Origin: Bradyrhizobium sp. AZCC 1719
GTDB taxonomy: Bacteria > Pseudomonadota > Alphaproteobacteria > Rhizobiales > Xanthobacteraceae
NCBI RefSeq assembly: GCF_036924525.1
Contig: NZ_JAZHRU010000001.1
Coordinates: forward strand, 5,361,001 to 5,425,000
DNA: 64,000 nt
Direction of reading: 5' to 3'
In this document: positions 17,159 to 25,588 of the stretch, piece after piece
Layout of the letters: each line of letters opens with the position of its first letter
How positions within the stretch are numbered: position 1 is the stretch's first letter
Notes under the pieces: generated by a model
Told to the model about the DNA's origin: nothing
The model's input: only the letters and a program-made list of their open reading frames with translations
The model's database searches: none
Program-made: the position numbers and the translations under genes

Positions 17159-17563
17159 ATGGAAATCCATCTCGCGGGCTCCCGGCCGACGCGCCGGGCG
17201 CCGACTGAATATTTCACCGGCACGGTGCTGCAGGATCCGATCATCCAGACCGAGGCGCCGGCACGGTTGGCCTCGACGCGTGTCTCCTTTGAGCCTGGCG
17301 CGCGCACGGCGTGGCATACGCATCCGCTGGGTCAGACGCTCTATGTTATCTCGGGGGTCGGACGAGTGCAGGCCAAGGGCGGTCCGATCAGGGAAATTCG
17401 TCCCGGTGATGTCGTCTGGATTCCACCGGGCGAGAAGCACTGGCATGGCGCTTCGCCGACCAACGCCATGACCCACATCGCCATGCAGGAAGCGCTCGAC
17501 GGCAGCTACGTCACCTGGATGGAGCACGTGACCGACGCGGAGTACGCCGAGAAGGTCGGCTGA
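17159..17563 (+). CDS. Single-domain cupin protein
   Basis: The protein has 134 residues and forms one cupin barrel. Motif 1 is PGARTAWHTHPLGQTLYVISG (metal ligands His-x-His and the later Gln/Glu position), and motif 2 is IREIRPGDVVWIPPGEKHWHGA. The HTHPLGQTLYV pattern is that of small cupins of the carboxymuconolactone-decarboxylase-associated or hydroxynitrile-lyase-like group. It is cotranscribed with the RraA-like gene. Substrate unknown. Confidence 0.85.
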   Translation: MEIHLAGSRPTRRAPTEYFTGTVLQDPIIQTEAPARLASTRVSFEPGARTAWHTHPLGQTLYVISGVGRVQAKGGPIREIRPGDVVWIPPGEKHWHGASPTNAMTHIAMQEALDGSYVTWMEHVTDAEYAEKVG

Positions 17564-17575
17564 CCGCTGGTTGCT

Positions 17576-17929
17576 TCATATCCGTTGCGCAGTCCAGGTG
17601 CCGGAGCACAAGGCCGCGCGCCATGTGCCCGATCCTGACGTGCCCGTGAGAACGCCGGAGCCGACGGCGCGCTTCATGCCGCTCGCAAGGGTCACGCGGA
17701 TGGCGCCGGCCTCGGCGACGCGGCCGGAGGCCGTGATAGCCGCGTTGTGGGAGGCGATCTGACCATTGTTGATGCCGATCGAGACTGACGCGCCGCTGCT
17801 GCAGGCGGCATTCGACGATGTGATCTGCACATTCCAGTCGCCGTCGAATGTTGCGGCTGCGGATGGCGTCGCAAAGCCCAGTGCAGCAAGCAGCGAAACG
17901 GCGACCACGGATTTCCGAGACTTTTCCAT
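17576..17929 (-). CDS. Secreted small protein of unknown function
   Basis: The protein has 117 residues. ATG 17929 follows AAGGGG. A clear signal peptide (KSVVAVSLLAALGFATPSAAA) is followed by a small beta-rich domain starting FDGDWNVQITSSNAACSSG and ending SGSGTWRAALCSGTWTAQRI. Two cysteines (AACSSG and AALCSG) could form a disulfide. The alternating Gly/Ser/Thr-rich strands recall small periplasmic beta-barrel-like proteins common in Bradyrhizobium. It is convergent with the cupin gene (13 bp between stops). Confidence 0.7.
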   Translation of the reverse strand: MEKSRKSVVAVSLLAALGFATPSAAATFDGDWNVQITSSNAACSSGASVSIGINNGQIASHNAAITASGRVAEAGAIRVTLASGMKRAVGSGVLTGTSGSGTWRAALCSGTWTAQRI

Positions 17930-18017
17930 GACGTGCCCCTTTGATTTGGACCCGATCACGATCTCACAGCGGTTCCATGACGACTGTGATTGCCATCACG
18001 CGTCAATATCCATGAAA

Positions 18018-18041
18018 AAGCCCCGCGCAGAGGCGGGGCTT
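18018..18041 (-). terminator. Rho-independent terminator of the DUF2147 gene
   Basis: A 9-bp GC-rich stem AAGCCCCGC / GCGGGGCTT (18018-18026 with 18033-18041) is followed on the minus strand by TTTTT. It lies 30-50 bp after the stop of the gene ending at 18070. Confidence 0.85.
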
Positions 18042-18069
18042 CGGTCGAATGCGCAGCAGCGCCTGCAGG

Positions 18070-18921
18070 TCAGTTGACGCGGGTCCAGGTCTGGCCGCCG
18101 CAGAACATGCCACCGAAGGCGCAGCCCTGAACGCGCAGACTGTCGGTGCCCTTGAGGGCGATCGTCGAATCGTAGGTGCTGCCGGTGTTCGGATCGAAAA
18201 TCCGGCCGCTCCACTTGTCCTTGCCGGGCTTCATGTTGATCAGGACCTGCTCGCCGTTCTGGTTCGACTTCTTGTCGACGGAGTAGCCGCAGAGATTAGG
18301 GCCGCACGGTTCGATCCGCACCTTGCCTTCCTTCTCCTCCGTCAGCCAAACGCCGAGCGGTGAGTTCGCAGGCGGCGGCGCCGAATCTGCCGGAGCCGCG
18401 GCCTGTTTCTGTTGCGGCGGCGGTGGTGCCGGTGCAGCAACGGGAGCTGGTGCTGGCGGGACTGCCGGCGCGGCGTTCTGTTGCACTGGGGGAGCAGCGG
18501 GCGCTGCCGCCGCAGGCGCGGCGGCGTCAGCCGGTGCAACGGCTGTCGTCGTGCTCGACGGCGCTGCCGCTGCCGCGGCGGGAGCGGCCGGCGCAGGGGC
18601 AGCAGGTGCCGGCGCAGTCGCAGGGGCAGCCGCTTGCTCCGCTGGTGCCGGCGCGGCCGGCGCTGGCGCAGTCTCGGGGGCCTGCGGGGCGGTCTTTGCC
18701 TGCTGCGGAGCCTTCCTGGTCGGACGATCAAGATCGCCTTCCTCGCCACGCGTGCGTTTGGTCTTCTTGCCGGTATTGTCGTAGACGCCGGGAATAGAAA
18801 CGGTGCCGCGATCGGGATCGATCGTAATGGTGCGGCCGCCATACTCGAAAGTGTACTGCGCCTGTGCAGCGGTGACGGTGCCAGCCAGCAAGAGCGCGGC
18901 GATAGCGAGGCACTTCTTCAT
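18070..18921 (-). CDS. Secreted DUF2147-domain protein with long Ala/Pro-rich linker
   Basis: The protein has 283 residues. A signal peptide ends at AAQAQ, then a short N-terminal segment reads YTFEYGGRTITIDPDRGTVS. Residues ~60-185 are low-complexity Ala/Pro/Gln. The C-terminal ~95 residues match DUF2147 (LGVWLTEEKEGKVRIEPCGP, LCGYSVDKK, WSGRIFDPNTGSTYDS, GCAFGGMFCGGQTWTRV). DUF2147 proteins are periplasmic and poorly characterised. The linker looks like a cell-wall or periplasm spacer. It ends in a strong terminator and has a CRP-like palindrome upstream at 18989-19002. Confidence 0.8.
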   Translation of the reverse strand: MKKCLAIAALLLAGTVTAAQAQYTFEYGGRTITIDPDRGTVSIPGVYDNTGKKTKRTRGEEGDLDRPTRKAPQQAKTAPQAPETAPAPAAPAPAEQAAAPATAPAPAAPAPAAPAAAAAAPSSTTTAVAPADAAAPAAAAPAAPPVQQNAAPAVPPAPAPVAAPAPPPPQQKQAAAPADSAPPPANSPLGVWLTEEKEGKVRIEPCGPNLCGYSVDKKSNQNGEQVLINMKPGKDKWSGRIFDPNTGSTYDSTIALKGTDSLRVQGCAFGGMFCGGQTWTRVN

Positions 18922-18988
18922 TATGACGACCTCCTGAACAGGGAATCCGGATTCCCGCAGCTACTACGCAGCGGCAGCTTCACTCAAC

Positions 18989-19002
18989 GTGATCCAGATC
19001 AC
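18989..19002 (-). promoter_or_regulatory. CRP/FNR-type palindrome upstream of DUF2147 gene
   Basis: GTGATCCAGATCAC is a palindrome of the GTGA-N6-TCAC class used by CRP-like regulators. It differs from FixK boxes (TTGA-N6-TCAA) at the outer base. Its centre is 74 bp upstream of the start at 18921, which allows a class II promoter. The binding protein is unknown. Confidence 0.4.
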
Positions 19003-19115
19003 TTTCAAACTATAAGTCGTGTACTAGCGGCTTTGGTTCAATTCGACCGCGGCAGTCTAAATTGCCCCCAATGGACGGTCAATTTCCTCAGAAAACGCGC
19101 TTGTCCAACCGAGAA

Positions 19116-19892
19116 TCAATCGAACCAGGCGGCATAAATTTTCCTGAAGCTTCCATCCTGGATCGTGATGTGCAGCCATTGATCGACAAAGGCCTTCAGC
19201 ACCATGTCGCGCTGCAGCCAATACGCCTTCTCGGCGAAGTCGAACGGTTTTTCCGGATGCACCGCGCAGAGCACGCCGGGATGCTGCTTCTGCTGGTAGC
19301 GGGTCTCCGAAGCGTCCGTCATCATCAGGTCGGCATTGCCCTTGGCGATCTCCTCGAAAATCGTGACGTTGTCGTTCCAGACCTTGATCTCGGCGTTCTT
19401 GATGTTCGCCTTGGCGAAGCGCTCGTTGGTGCCGCCGGGGTTGACGATGACGCGGGTGCCGGCCTTGTCGATATCGGCGATGGTCTCATACTTGCCTTGG
19501 TCGGCGCAGCGCGCGATCGGCGTCTTGCCCTCACGCATGATCGGGGTCGAGAACATTCCCTTTTTCTGCCGGTCGAGCGTGATCGAGACGCCGCCCATCG
19601 CGATATCGAAATTGTCGGCTTCGAAATCCTTCATGAGCTGCGGCCACGCCGTCTGAACGAATTCGACCTTGACGCCGAGCGCCTTGCCCAGCGCTTCCGC
19701 CATGTCTACGTCGAAGCCGCGGAATTTTGACGTCGCCTTGTCGAGATAGGTGAACGGCAAATAGTCGCCGGTCATGCCGACCCGCAGCGTGCCGCGCTTG
19801 ATGATGTCGTCGAGGCGGGAATTCGCCGGCTGAGCGTGGGCGACAACGGTCCACACGACAGCCATTGCAAGACTAACGAACACTCGAAGCAT
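19116..19892 (-). CDS. pheC: Periplasmic cyclohexadienyl (prephenate/arogenate) dehydratase-like protein
   Basis: The protein has 258 residues. The signal peptide ends VVAHAQ, and a solute-binding (SBP_bac_3) fold follows. It is close to the secreted PheC of Pseudomonas: TLRVGMTGDYLPFTYLDKAT, FRGFDVDMAEALGKALGVKV, AWPQLMKDFEADNFDIAMGG, VIVNPGGTNERFAKAN, the aligned catalytic-site segment DNVTIFEEIAKGNADLMMTD, and PFDFAEKAYWLQRD. PheC makes phenylalanine (or phenylpyruvate) outside the cytoplasm. An ordinary polar amino-acid-binding protein is the alternative, but no permease or ATPase gene is adjacent. Confidence 0.7.
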   Translation of the reverse strand: MLRVFVSLAMAVVWTVVAHAQPANSRLDDIIKRGTLRVGMTGDYLPFTYLDKATSKFRGFDVDMAEALGKALGVKVEFVQTAWPQLMKDFEADNFDIAMGGVSITLDRQKKGMFSTPIMREGKTPIARCADQGKYETIADIDKAGTRVIVNPGGTNERFAKANIKNAEIKVWNDNVTIFEEIAKGNADLMMTDASETRYQQKQHPGVLCAVHPEKPFDFAEKAYWLQRDMVLKAFVDQWLHITIQDGSFRKIYAAWFD

Positions 19893-19988
19893 CAGGTCTT
19901 CTCCGCCGACAAATTAAATGACACTCTGAATCGATGGCGCCGATTTAAACCAGATATCCGCGTGGTGCCAGCCGGAGAAATTGCAATC

Positions 19989-20501
19989 GTGACCATCTCG
20001 CTCTACGAGGCTTCCGTCGGCGTGTTCGTGCCGTATCTCGGAAATCTGTCCGGTCTTCTCGACAAGGCTGGCGCCCATGCTGAAGCCCGAAACATCGATC
20101 CCGCTGTTCTTCTGAACATGCGGCTCTCACCCACCATGTACAGCCTGAAGCAGCAGGTAGCAGAGGCCAATCGGCATGCGGTCGTTGCCTGCGCGTTGCT
20201 GGCCGGCCTTGCGCCTCTCGGATTTTCGGACGCCGAGCCCGACATTGCGGAGCTGAAGTCGCGGATATCGGAGGCGATCGACTTCCTGCAGGATCTGCCG
20301 CGCGCCGAGATCGAAGCCGCGGCCGACAGGGAAGTCGCCTTCACGTTCAAGAACGGGACGCAGCGGAAATTCACCGGAAAATCGCTGCTGCTGACGTTCA
20401 GCGTTCCGCAGTTCTTCTTTCATGTGACGACGGCCTACGACATCCTGCGCCATGCCGGTGTCGATCTGGCCAAGAAGGATTTTCTGGGGCCGCCGAGATA
20501 G
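19989..20501 (+). CDS. DUF1993 family protein
   Basis: The protein has 170 residues if started at GTG 19989, which has GGAG 11 bp upstream and gives the family's usual opening TISLYEASVGVFVPYLGNLS. A longer frame from ATG 19836 would add 51 unrelated residues overlapping the divergent gene. DUF1993 features include MRLSPTMYSLKQQVAEANRH and the C-terminal FSVPQFFFHVTTAYDILRHAGV. It is a four-helix DinB-like fold with no assigned function. Confidence 0.8.
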   Translation: MTISLYEASVGVFVPYLGNLSGLLDKAGAHAEARNIDPAVLLNMRLSPTMYSLKQQVAEANRHAVVACALLAGLAPLGFSDAEPDIAELKSRISEAIDFLQDLPRAEIEAAADREVAFTFKNGTQRKFTGKSLLLTFSVPQFFFHVTTAYDILRHAGVDLAKKDFLGPPR

Positions 20502-20517
20502 CCGTCAACAAACGCGG

Positions 20518-20943
20518 TTACGCCTCGCCGTCATCCTTGCGGGCCAGATTGGCGGCGGCGCTACGCTCGGTCATCTCGCTCTTCAATTGCTCGAAGCGTC
20601 GGCGCGCGCTGCTTTCGCGATCGTCGACCATCTGAATCGCGGCTTCCCTCGACATCGGCCCGGTGACGATCGGCGTGGAGTTCTCGCCGATGGTCTCGTC
20701 GACATAGTAATCGCCATTGTCGAGGCGGACCGTCCACTTGAAACGGATCGCGGTCATCGGGCCGGGCCCGAACTTGCAGTAACGGTGAGCCTCGATTGGC
20801 GGAGGAGATGTGGGGATGGGCGGAGGGCCCACCGCAATCTGCGCCGCCACCGCGGGCTTGTCGGGTTCGCGGCGGCTTTCCGGTGGGTCGAGGATGCTGG
20901 CGATGGTCGCCAGGGCGTTGTCGGTCGGGTCGCTTAGGGTCAC
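20518..20943 (-). CDS. Hypothetical protein
   Basis: The protein has 141 residues. A proline-rich N-terminal half (PPESRREPDKP, GPPPIPTSPPP) is followed by a compact region FKWTVRLDNGDYYVDETIG, a short GPMSREAAIQMVDDRE segment and an alanine/arginine-rich C-terminal helix. No signal peptide and no recognised domain. It is convergent with the DUF1993 gene (16 bp between stops). Coding is judged from frame openness and composition only. Confidence 0.55.
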   Translation of the reverse strand: MTLSDPTDNALATIASILDPPESRREPDKPAVAAQIAVGPPPIPTSPPPIEAHRYCKFGPGPMTAIRFKWTVRLDNGDYYVDETIGENSTPIVTGPMSREAAIQMVDDRESSARRRFEQLKSEMTERSAAANLARKDDGEA

Positions 20944-21060
20944 GATTCAGCCTCCGGGTCGAGCCCGTTTGCGGAATCAGTATCCGTCGCCGCCCACGGC
21001 CCTTTCCTTGCTTCCGAATAAAGCCATGCTTTGTCAATCCGTGGCTTTTTTGGGGCGTAG

Positions 21061-22485
21061 CTAAGCGCGCACCGGCGGTATTTTGTTCTTCCAGGGCCGG
21101 ACCTGTTCGAGCTGGCCGGCCAGCCGGAACAGGGTGGCCTCGTCGCCGAACCTGGCCGAAAACATCATGCCAAGCGGCAAGCCAGCCTTGTTCCAGGCCA
21201 GCGGCACCGACATGGCCGGCTGCCCGGACATGTTGAACATAGAGGTGCCGGGCATGTAGCGGCGCAGGATCGGGGCAATGTGCGACAGATCGTTTGACAT
21301 CGTGTTGAGTTCGCCGATGCGCAGCGGTGGCGCGCACAAGGTCGGGCACAGGAAGACGTCGCAGCTCTCGAAGAAGGTGGCCAGCGAGCGGGAAATCTGG
21401 AAGGCGGCGAGCTGGGCCGCCACATAGTCGGTCGCCGAGGTCCTCTTCGCGTTGCGCGAATGCGCCAGCGTCAGTATCTCGAGATCATTGTCCGTCATCT
21501 CTCGCCCGAGCCGCTGCTCGATCAAACGAACCGTCAGTGCGGTGTTGCCGCCGACGATAGTGGTCATGACCGCGGCTGGATCGACGGCAAGCGCTGGCGC
21601 CTGTTCCTCGACGTGGTGGCCGAGCCCCGCCAGAAGGCTTGCGACCTCACGCACGGCTGCCGCGATTTCCGGATCGATGGCATCGCCATACGGCGATTTA
21701 TCGGTGAACGAGATACGAAGCTTGCCCGGGTCGCGGCCGACTTCCTGCGAAAACGGCCGCTCCGGCGGCGGCGCGAAATAGGGGCTCGACGACTCCGGCC
21801 CGTGAATCGCGTCCATCATCACCGCGCTGTCGCGCACGCTGATGCTCACGACATGGCCACAGGAGAATCCGCCCCAGCCTTCGCCGCGATCAGGGCCGAG
21901 CGGATTGCGCGCCCGGGTAGGCTTCAGGCCGAACACGCCGGAGGCGGAGGCGGGGATGCGGATCGAGCCGCCGCCATCGCTGGCGTGCGCGACCGGGAGG
22001 ATACGGGCTGCAACCGCCGCCGCCGCGCCGCCGGATGACCCACCGGAAGAATGCTCCAGATTCCAGGGATTGCGGGTCGGCCCGAACAGGCGCGACTCCG
22101 TCGTCGGCATCAGGCCGAATTCGGGACTGGAGCTCTTGCCGAAGATGGATACGCCGGTATCGAGGAAACGCCGCGCCAGCGTCCCGGTGTGGTCAGCCAC
22201 GAAATCCTTCAGGACGGTGGCTCCTGACGTCGTGCGCGTGCCTTCCAGGAGGTCGAGGTCCTTCAGCAGAAATGGCACGCCGGTAAAGGGGCCGTCGGGC
22301 AGGCCGTGTTCGATCTGACGATCGGCATACTCGTAATGCTTGACGACCACCGCGTTGATCTGGGGATCGACCTTTGCCGTGCGGGCGATGGCCTCATCGA
22401 GCAATTCCTTGGCCGAGACCTCGTTCTTGCGAACCAGTTCGGCAAGGCCGACCGCGTCGTAATCGCCGTATTCCTTGAAGGCCAT
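21061..22485 (-). CDS. Amidase (amidase signature family)
   Basis: The protein has 474 residues from ATG 22485 (GAGG 8 bp upstream). The Ser-cisSer-Lys hydrolase pattern is present: VVVKHYEYAD and GVPFLLKDLD early with the catalytic Lys, the Gly/Ser-rich signature LEHSSGGSSGGAAAAVAARI, and the nucleophile region ASDGGGSIRIPASASGVFGL. C-terminal MFNMSGQPAMSVPLAWNKAG fits the family. It is the last gene of the ABC-transporter cluster (66 bp after the hydroxyacid dehydrogenase). It may hydrolyse an imported amide; substrate unknown. Confidence 0.88.
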   Translation of the reverse strand: MAFKEYGDYDAVGLAELVRKNEVSAKELLDEAIARTAKVDPQINAVVVKHYEYADRQIEHGLPDGPFTGVPFLLKDLDLLEGTRTTSGATVLKDFVADHTGTLARRFLDTGVSIFGKSSSPEFGLMPTTESRLFGPTRNPWNLEHSSGGSSGGAAAAVAARILPVAHASDGGGSIRIPASASGVFGLKPTRARNPLGPDRGEGWGGFSCGHVVSISVRDSAVMMDAIHGPESSSPYFAPPPERPFSQEVGRDPGKLRISFTDKSPYGDAIDPEIAAAVREVASLLAGLGHHVEEQAPALAVDPAAVMTTIVGGNTALTVRLIEQRLGREMTDNDLEILTLAHSRNAKRTSATDYVAAQLAAFQISRSLATFFESCDVFLCPTLCAPPLRIGELNTMSNDLSHIAPILRRYMPGTSMFNMSGQPAMSVPLAWNKAGLPLGMMFSARFGDEATLFRLAGQLEQVRPWKNKIPPVRA

Positions 22486-22551
22486 GCACACACCTCGCTT
22501 GCCGGCCGGGCCGATAGACCGGCCATGCCTGGGGCCATTTACTGAGGACGA

Positions 22552-23541
22552 TTAGCCGAGCACGTCCTGATTGATCACGTTCTGGCGCAAGGGATCGCCG
22601 TCCAATACGCTCAGAATGTTGCGGGCGGTCTGCTCGCTCATGCGGTCCACGGCTTCCACGGTAACGCCGGCGACATGCGGCGCCATGATGACGTTCGGCA
22701 GGGCGAGCAACGCCTGACCGGCCGGCGGCGGCTCCTGCTCGAAAACGTCAAGGCCCGCGCCGGCAAGCTTGCCGGACACCAGCGCGGCGTACAGCGCGGC
22801 CTCGTCGACGATTCCGCCGCGCGCCGTGTTGATCAGATAGGCGGACGGCTGCATCCGATTCAGCCTGTCGGCATTGAACATGCCGACCGTCTCCGGATTC
22901 TTGGGACAATGGATGCTGACGAAGTCGGCGCGCGGCAGCGCCGCGTTGAGGTCGGCGACCGGTTCGCAACCGGCTGCCTTGATGTCGGCGGGGGGCTTAT
23001 AGGGGTCGAAAACCAGTACGTTCATTTCCATCGCGAGGCAGCGCTTGGCGGTGCGCGTACCGATGCGCCCGAAACCGACGATCAGAACGGTCTTGCCGAA
23101 GAGGTCGTAGGGCAGCATCCCGAGCCTATCAGCCCATCTGTCGTCCCTGACCAGCGAATGCATTTCCGTTGCGCGCTTGGCGAGCGTGAGCATCATGAAC
23201 AGCGCGTGTTCGGCAACCGACGGCGAATTGGCGGTGCCGGCCACCATCAGCGGCACCTTGCGGCGGCTCAGCGCGGGGACGTCGACGGCGTCGAACCCGA
23301 CGCCGATCCGGGTGACGACCAGCATGTCCTTGGAGGATTCGAGTTCGGGCTCGCCAAAGCGGGTGGCGCCAAGGGCGACGCCATGGACCGGCGCATGCTC
23401 CTTCAGCTTGATGTTGAAATCTTCCTGCGAAATCATGTTGGGAAATTCGACGAGTTCGATGTCGTCTCGCGCGTGAAGTAGCGCCCTTCCCTGCTGCGAC
23501 ATCGATTCCGTGATGAAGATTTTCTTCTTGTTGGTAGCCAT
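22552..23541 (-). CDS. D-2-hydroxyacid dehydrogenase (phosphoglycerate dehydrogenase-like)
   Basis: The protein has 329 residues, a two-domain D-isomer-specific 2-hydroxyacid dehydrogenase. NAD-binding motif VLIVGFGRIGTRTAKRCLA lies at about residues 150-168. Catalytic Arg in LINTARGGIVDEAAL, Glu in FEQEPPP and His in MAPHVAGVT are all present. No regulatory ACT domain, so it is more likely a catabolic dehydrogenase or hydroxypyruvate/glyoxylate reductase than SerA. It lies 30 bp downstream of the transporter ATPase gene, consistent with acting on the imported substrate. Confidence 0.87.
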   Translation of the reverse strand: MATNKKKIFITESMSQQGRALLHARDDIELVEFPNMISQEDFNIKLKEHAPVHGVALGATRFGEPELESSKDMLVVTRIGVGFDAVDVPALSRRKVPLMVAGTANSPSVAEHALFMMLTLAKRATEMHSLVRDDRWADRLGMLPYDLFGKTVLIVGFGRIGTRTAKRCLAMEMNVLVFDPYKPPADIKAAGCEPVADLNAALPRADFVSIHCPKNPETVGMFNADRLNRMQPSAYLINTARGGIVDEAALYAALVSGKLAGAGLDVFEQEPPPAGQALLALPNVIMAPHVAGVTVEAVDRMSEQTARNILSVLDGDPLRQNVINQDVLG

Positions 23542-23571
23542 TTCCTGCCCTTAGGTCACGCAATTGCGCCG

Positions 23572-24672
23572 TCAAAGGACGACGCCGGTCACCTCGTTTA
23601 GCAGGTGCATATTGTTGAGGTCCACAGCCAATCGGAGGGGGGCGCCATCCTGCGCGCCGGCATTGGGATTGACTCGGCCGCAGACCTGCGAGCCTTCCAG
23701 CGTAAAGTAGATCAGCGTCTCCATTCCCATCGGCTCGGTGACGTCGAGCACCGTGTCGAAGGCCTCTACGCCGGATGCAAGATGCGGCCGAGCCTCGGTG
23801 ATATGCTCGGGCCGCAGCCCCAATAGCAATTTCTCGGTGCGCGGAATGCCCTGATAGCGGGCGGCACGGGCCGGCGGCAGCGGGAAGGCGATGCGGTCGG
23901 TCAACCGGATGTGCAACTTGCCGGCGAGATCCTCCAGTCGGCACGGGATGAAATTCATCGCCGGCGAACCGATGAAGCTGGCGACGAATTTCGTCGCCGG
24001 CTTGTGATAGAGCTCGTTCGGCGTGCCGATCTGCTCGATCCGGCCATGGTTCATTACCACCACGCGGTCGGCCAGCGTCATCGCCTCCACCTGGTCGTGG
24101 GTCACGTAGACGGTCGTGGTGCGAACCTTCTGGTGCACCTTCTTGATCTCGATCCGCATCTGCACGCGCAGCTTGGCGTCGAGGTTGGACAACGGCTCGT
24201 CGAACAGAAACACCTTTGGGTTACGCACGATGGCGCGGCCCATGGCAACGCGCTGGCGCTGACCGCCGGACAACTGTTTCGGCTTGCGGTCGACGAGCTC
24301 GACGATGTCGAGCATGCGCGCAGCCTCGTCGATACGGCTCTTGATCTCGGCCTTCGGGTAGCGTTTTAGCCGCAGCCCGAACGACATGTTCTCCGCAACC
24401 GTCATGTGCGGGTAGAGCGCGTAGTTCTGAAACACCATCGCGATATCGCGATCCTTCGGCGGCACGTCGTTGACGATGTCGCCGCCGATCATGATGTCGC
24501 CGTCGGAGATATCTTCCAGACCGGCGATCATCCGCAGCGTTGTCGACTTTCCGCAGCCCGATGGTCCGACCAGCACCACGAACTCATGGTCCGCAATGTC
24601 GAGGTCGATGCCGCGCACCGCCTCGACCTCGTCATAGCGCTTCACAACCTTACGCAGCGTCACGTCTGCCAT
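23572..24672 (-). CDS. Sugar-type ABC transporter ATP-binding protein (UgpC/MalK family)
   Basis: The protein has 366 residues. Walker A VLVGPSGCGKSTTLRMIAG, Q-loop VFQNYALYPHMTVAEN, signature LSGGQRQRVAMGRAIVR, Walker B VFLFDEPLSNLDAKLR and H-loop VTHDQ are intact. A C-terminal OB/TOBE regulatory region starts near residue 240 (FIGSPAMNFIPCRLED). This is the CUT1 class for polyols, oligosaccharides or glycerol-3-phosphate. It follows the second permease gene after 4 bp. Confidence 0.93.
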   Translation of the reverse strand: MADVTLRKVVKRYDEVEAVRGIDLDIADHEFVVLVGPSGCGKSTTLRMIAGLEDISDGDIMIGGDIVNDVPPKDRDIAMVFQNYALYPHMTVAENMSFGLRLKRYPKAEIKSRIDEAARMLDIVELVDRKPKQLSGGQRQRVAMGRAIVRNPKVFLFDEPLSNLDAKLRVQMRIEIKKVHQKVRTTTVYVTHDQVEAMTLADRVVVMNHGRIEQIGTPNELYHKPATKFVASFIGSPAMNFIPCRLEDLAGKLHIRLTDRIAFPLPPARAARYQGIPRTEKLLLGLRPEHITEARPHLASGVEAFDTVLDVTEPMGMETLIYFTLEGSQVCGRVNPNAGAQDGAPLRLAVDLNNMHLLNEVTGVVL

Positions 24673-24676
24673 GAGA

Positions 24677-25588
24677 TCAACCCTTCGTCGCACCGGCGGT
24701 CAGGCCGGCAATGTAATAGTCCATCAGGAATGCGTAGATGATGAGCGGCGGCGCTGCGCCGAGAAGGGCGCCGGTCATGATCTGTCCCCAGTTGAAGACG
24801 TCGCCCTTGATCAAGGTGGTGATGATGCCAACCGGCATGACGAGCTGGTCGGTCGACGTCGTGAACACCAGTGGATAGAGGAATTGCGCCCATGACACCG
24901 TGAAGGCGAAGATGGTCGCCGCAATGATGCCGGGAAAGGCAACCGGAATGAATATCCGCGTCAGCGTCTGGATCCAGGACGCGCCGTCGATGACGGCGGC
25001 TTCATCCAGCTCCTTCGGGATCGAGGCGAAGTAGCCGATCATGATCCAGGTGCAGAACGGCACCGTCAATGTCGGATAAAGGATCAGCAGCACGTACCAT
25101 CTGTTGATGAGCTGGATGCCGGTCCAGTCACCGATCACCGCGAACATCTTGAACAGCGGAATGAAGAGCAGTGTCTCGGGGATGAGATAGGTCAGGAATA
25201 CGCCGGTCGCGAGCGTCGCCGAGCCCCAGAACCGCATCCTCGATAGCGCAAAGGCGGCGGGTACCGATATCAGCATGGTGATGGTGACGACGAAGATCGA
25301 TACGATCGCCGAGTTCCAGAAGAAGCGCAGGAACTGGTTCGACGTCAGAAGCGCTATGTAGTTCTCCAGCGTCGGATGGAACACCCACCACGGATTGGTC
25401 GCCGCCGAAATCTCCGCGCTGCTCTTGAGCGAGGTGATGAACATGTAGATCGGCGGCGTCAGGAAGAAGATCGCGAAGATCACCAGGAAGAAATAGGACC
25501 AGCGTAGCGCCCAGGCGCGGTCGCGGCTCATGCTGCCGTACTTGACCTTGCGGGTCGGTGCAGCCTTGTCGATTGTTACCGTGGTCAT
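24677..25588 (-). CDS. ABC transporter permease, MalG-type
   Basis: The protein has 303 residues from ATG 25588, which overlaps the stop of the preceding permease gene by 1 bp (TGATG). Six predicted membrane helices, the first at about residues 35-55 (SYFFLVIFAIFFLTPPIYMF). The EAA loop that contacts the ATPase is IPKELDEAAVIDGASWIQTL. This is the second permease of a CUT1 system. Confidence 0.92.
   Translation of the reverse strand: MTTVTIDKAAPTRKVKYGSMSRDRAWALRWSYFFLVIFAIFFLTPPIYMFITSLKSSAEISAATNPWWVFHPTLENYIALLTSNQFLRFFWNSAIVSIFVVTITMLISVPAAFALSRMRFWGSATLATGVFLTYLIPETLLFIPLFKMFAVIGDWTGIQLINRWYVLLILYPTLTVPFCTWIMIGYFASIPKELDEAAVIDGASWIQTLTRIFIPVAFPGIIAATIFAFTVSWAQFLYPLVFTTSTDQLVMPVGIITTLIKGDVFNWGQIMTGALLGAAPPLIIYAFLMDYYIAGLTAGATKG

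Noticed and set aside
22552..23541. Naming the hydroxyacid dehydrogenase serA
   Set aside because: It is 329 residues without an ACT domain and sits in a transporter/amidase cluster, so a catabolic role is more likely than serine synthesis.
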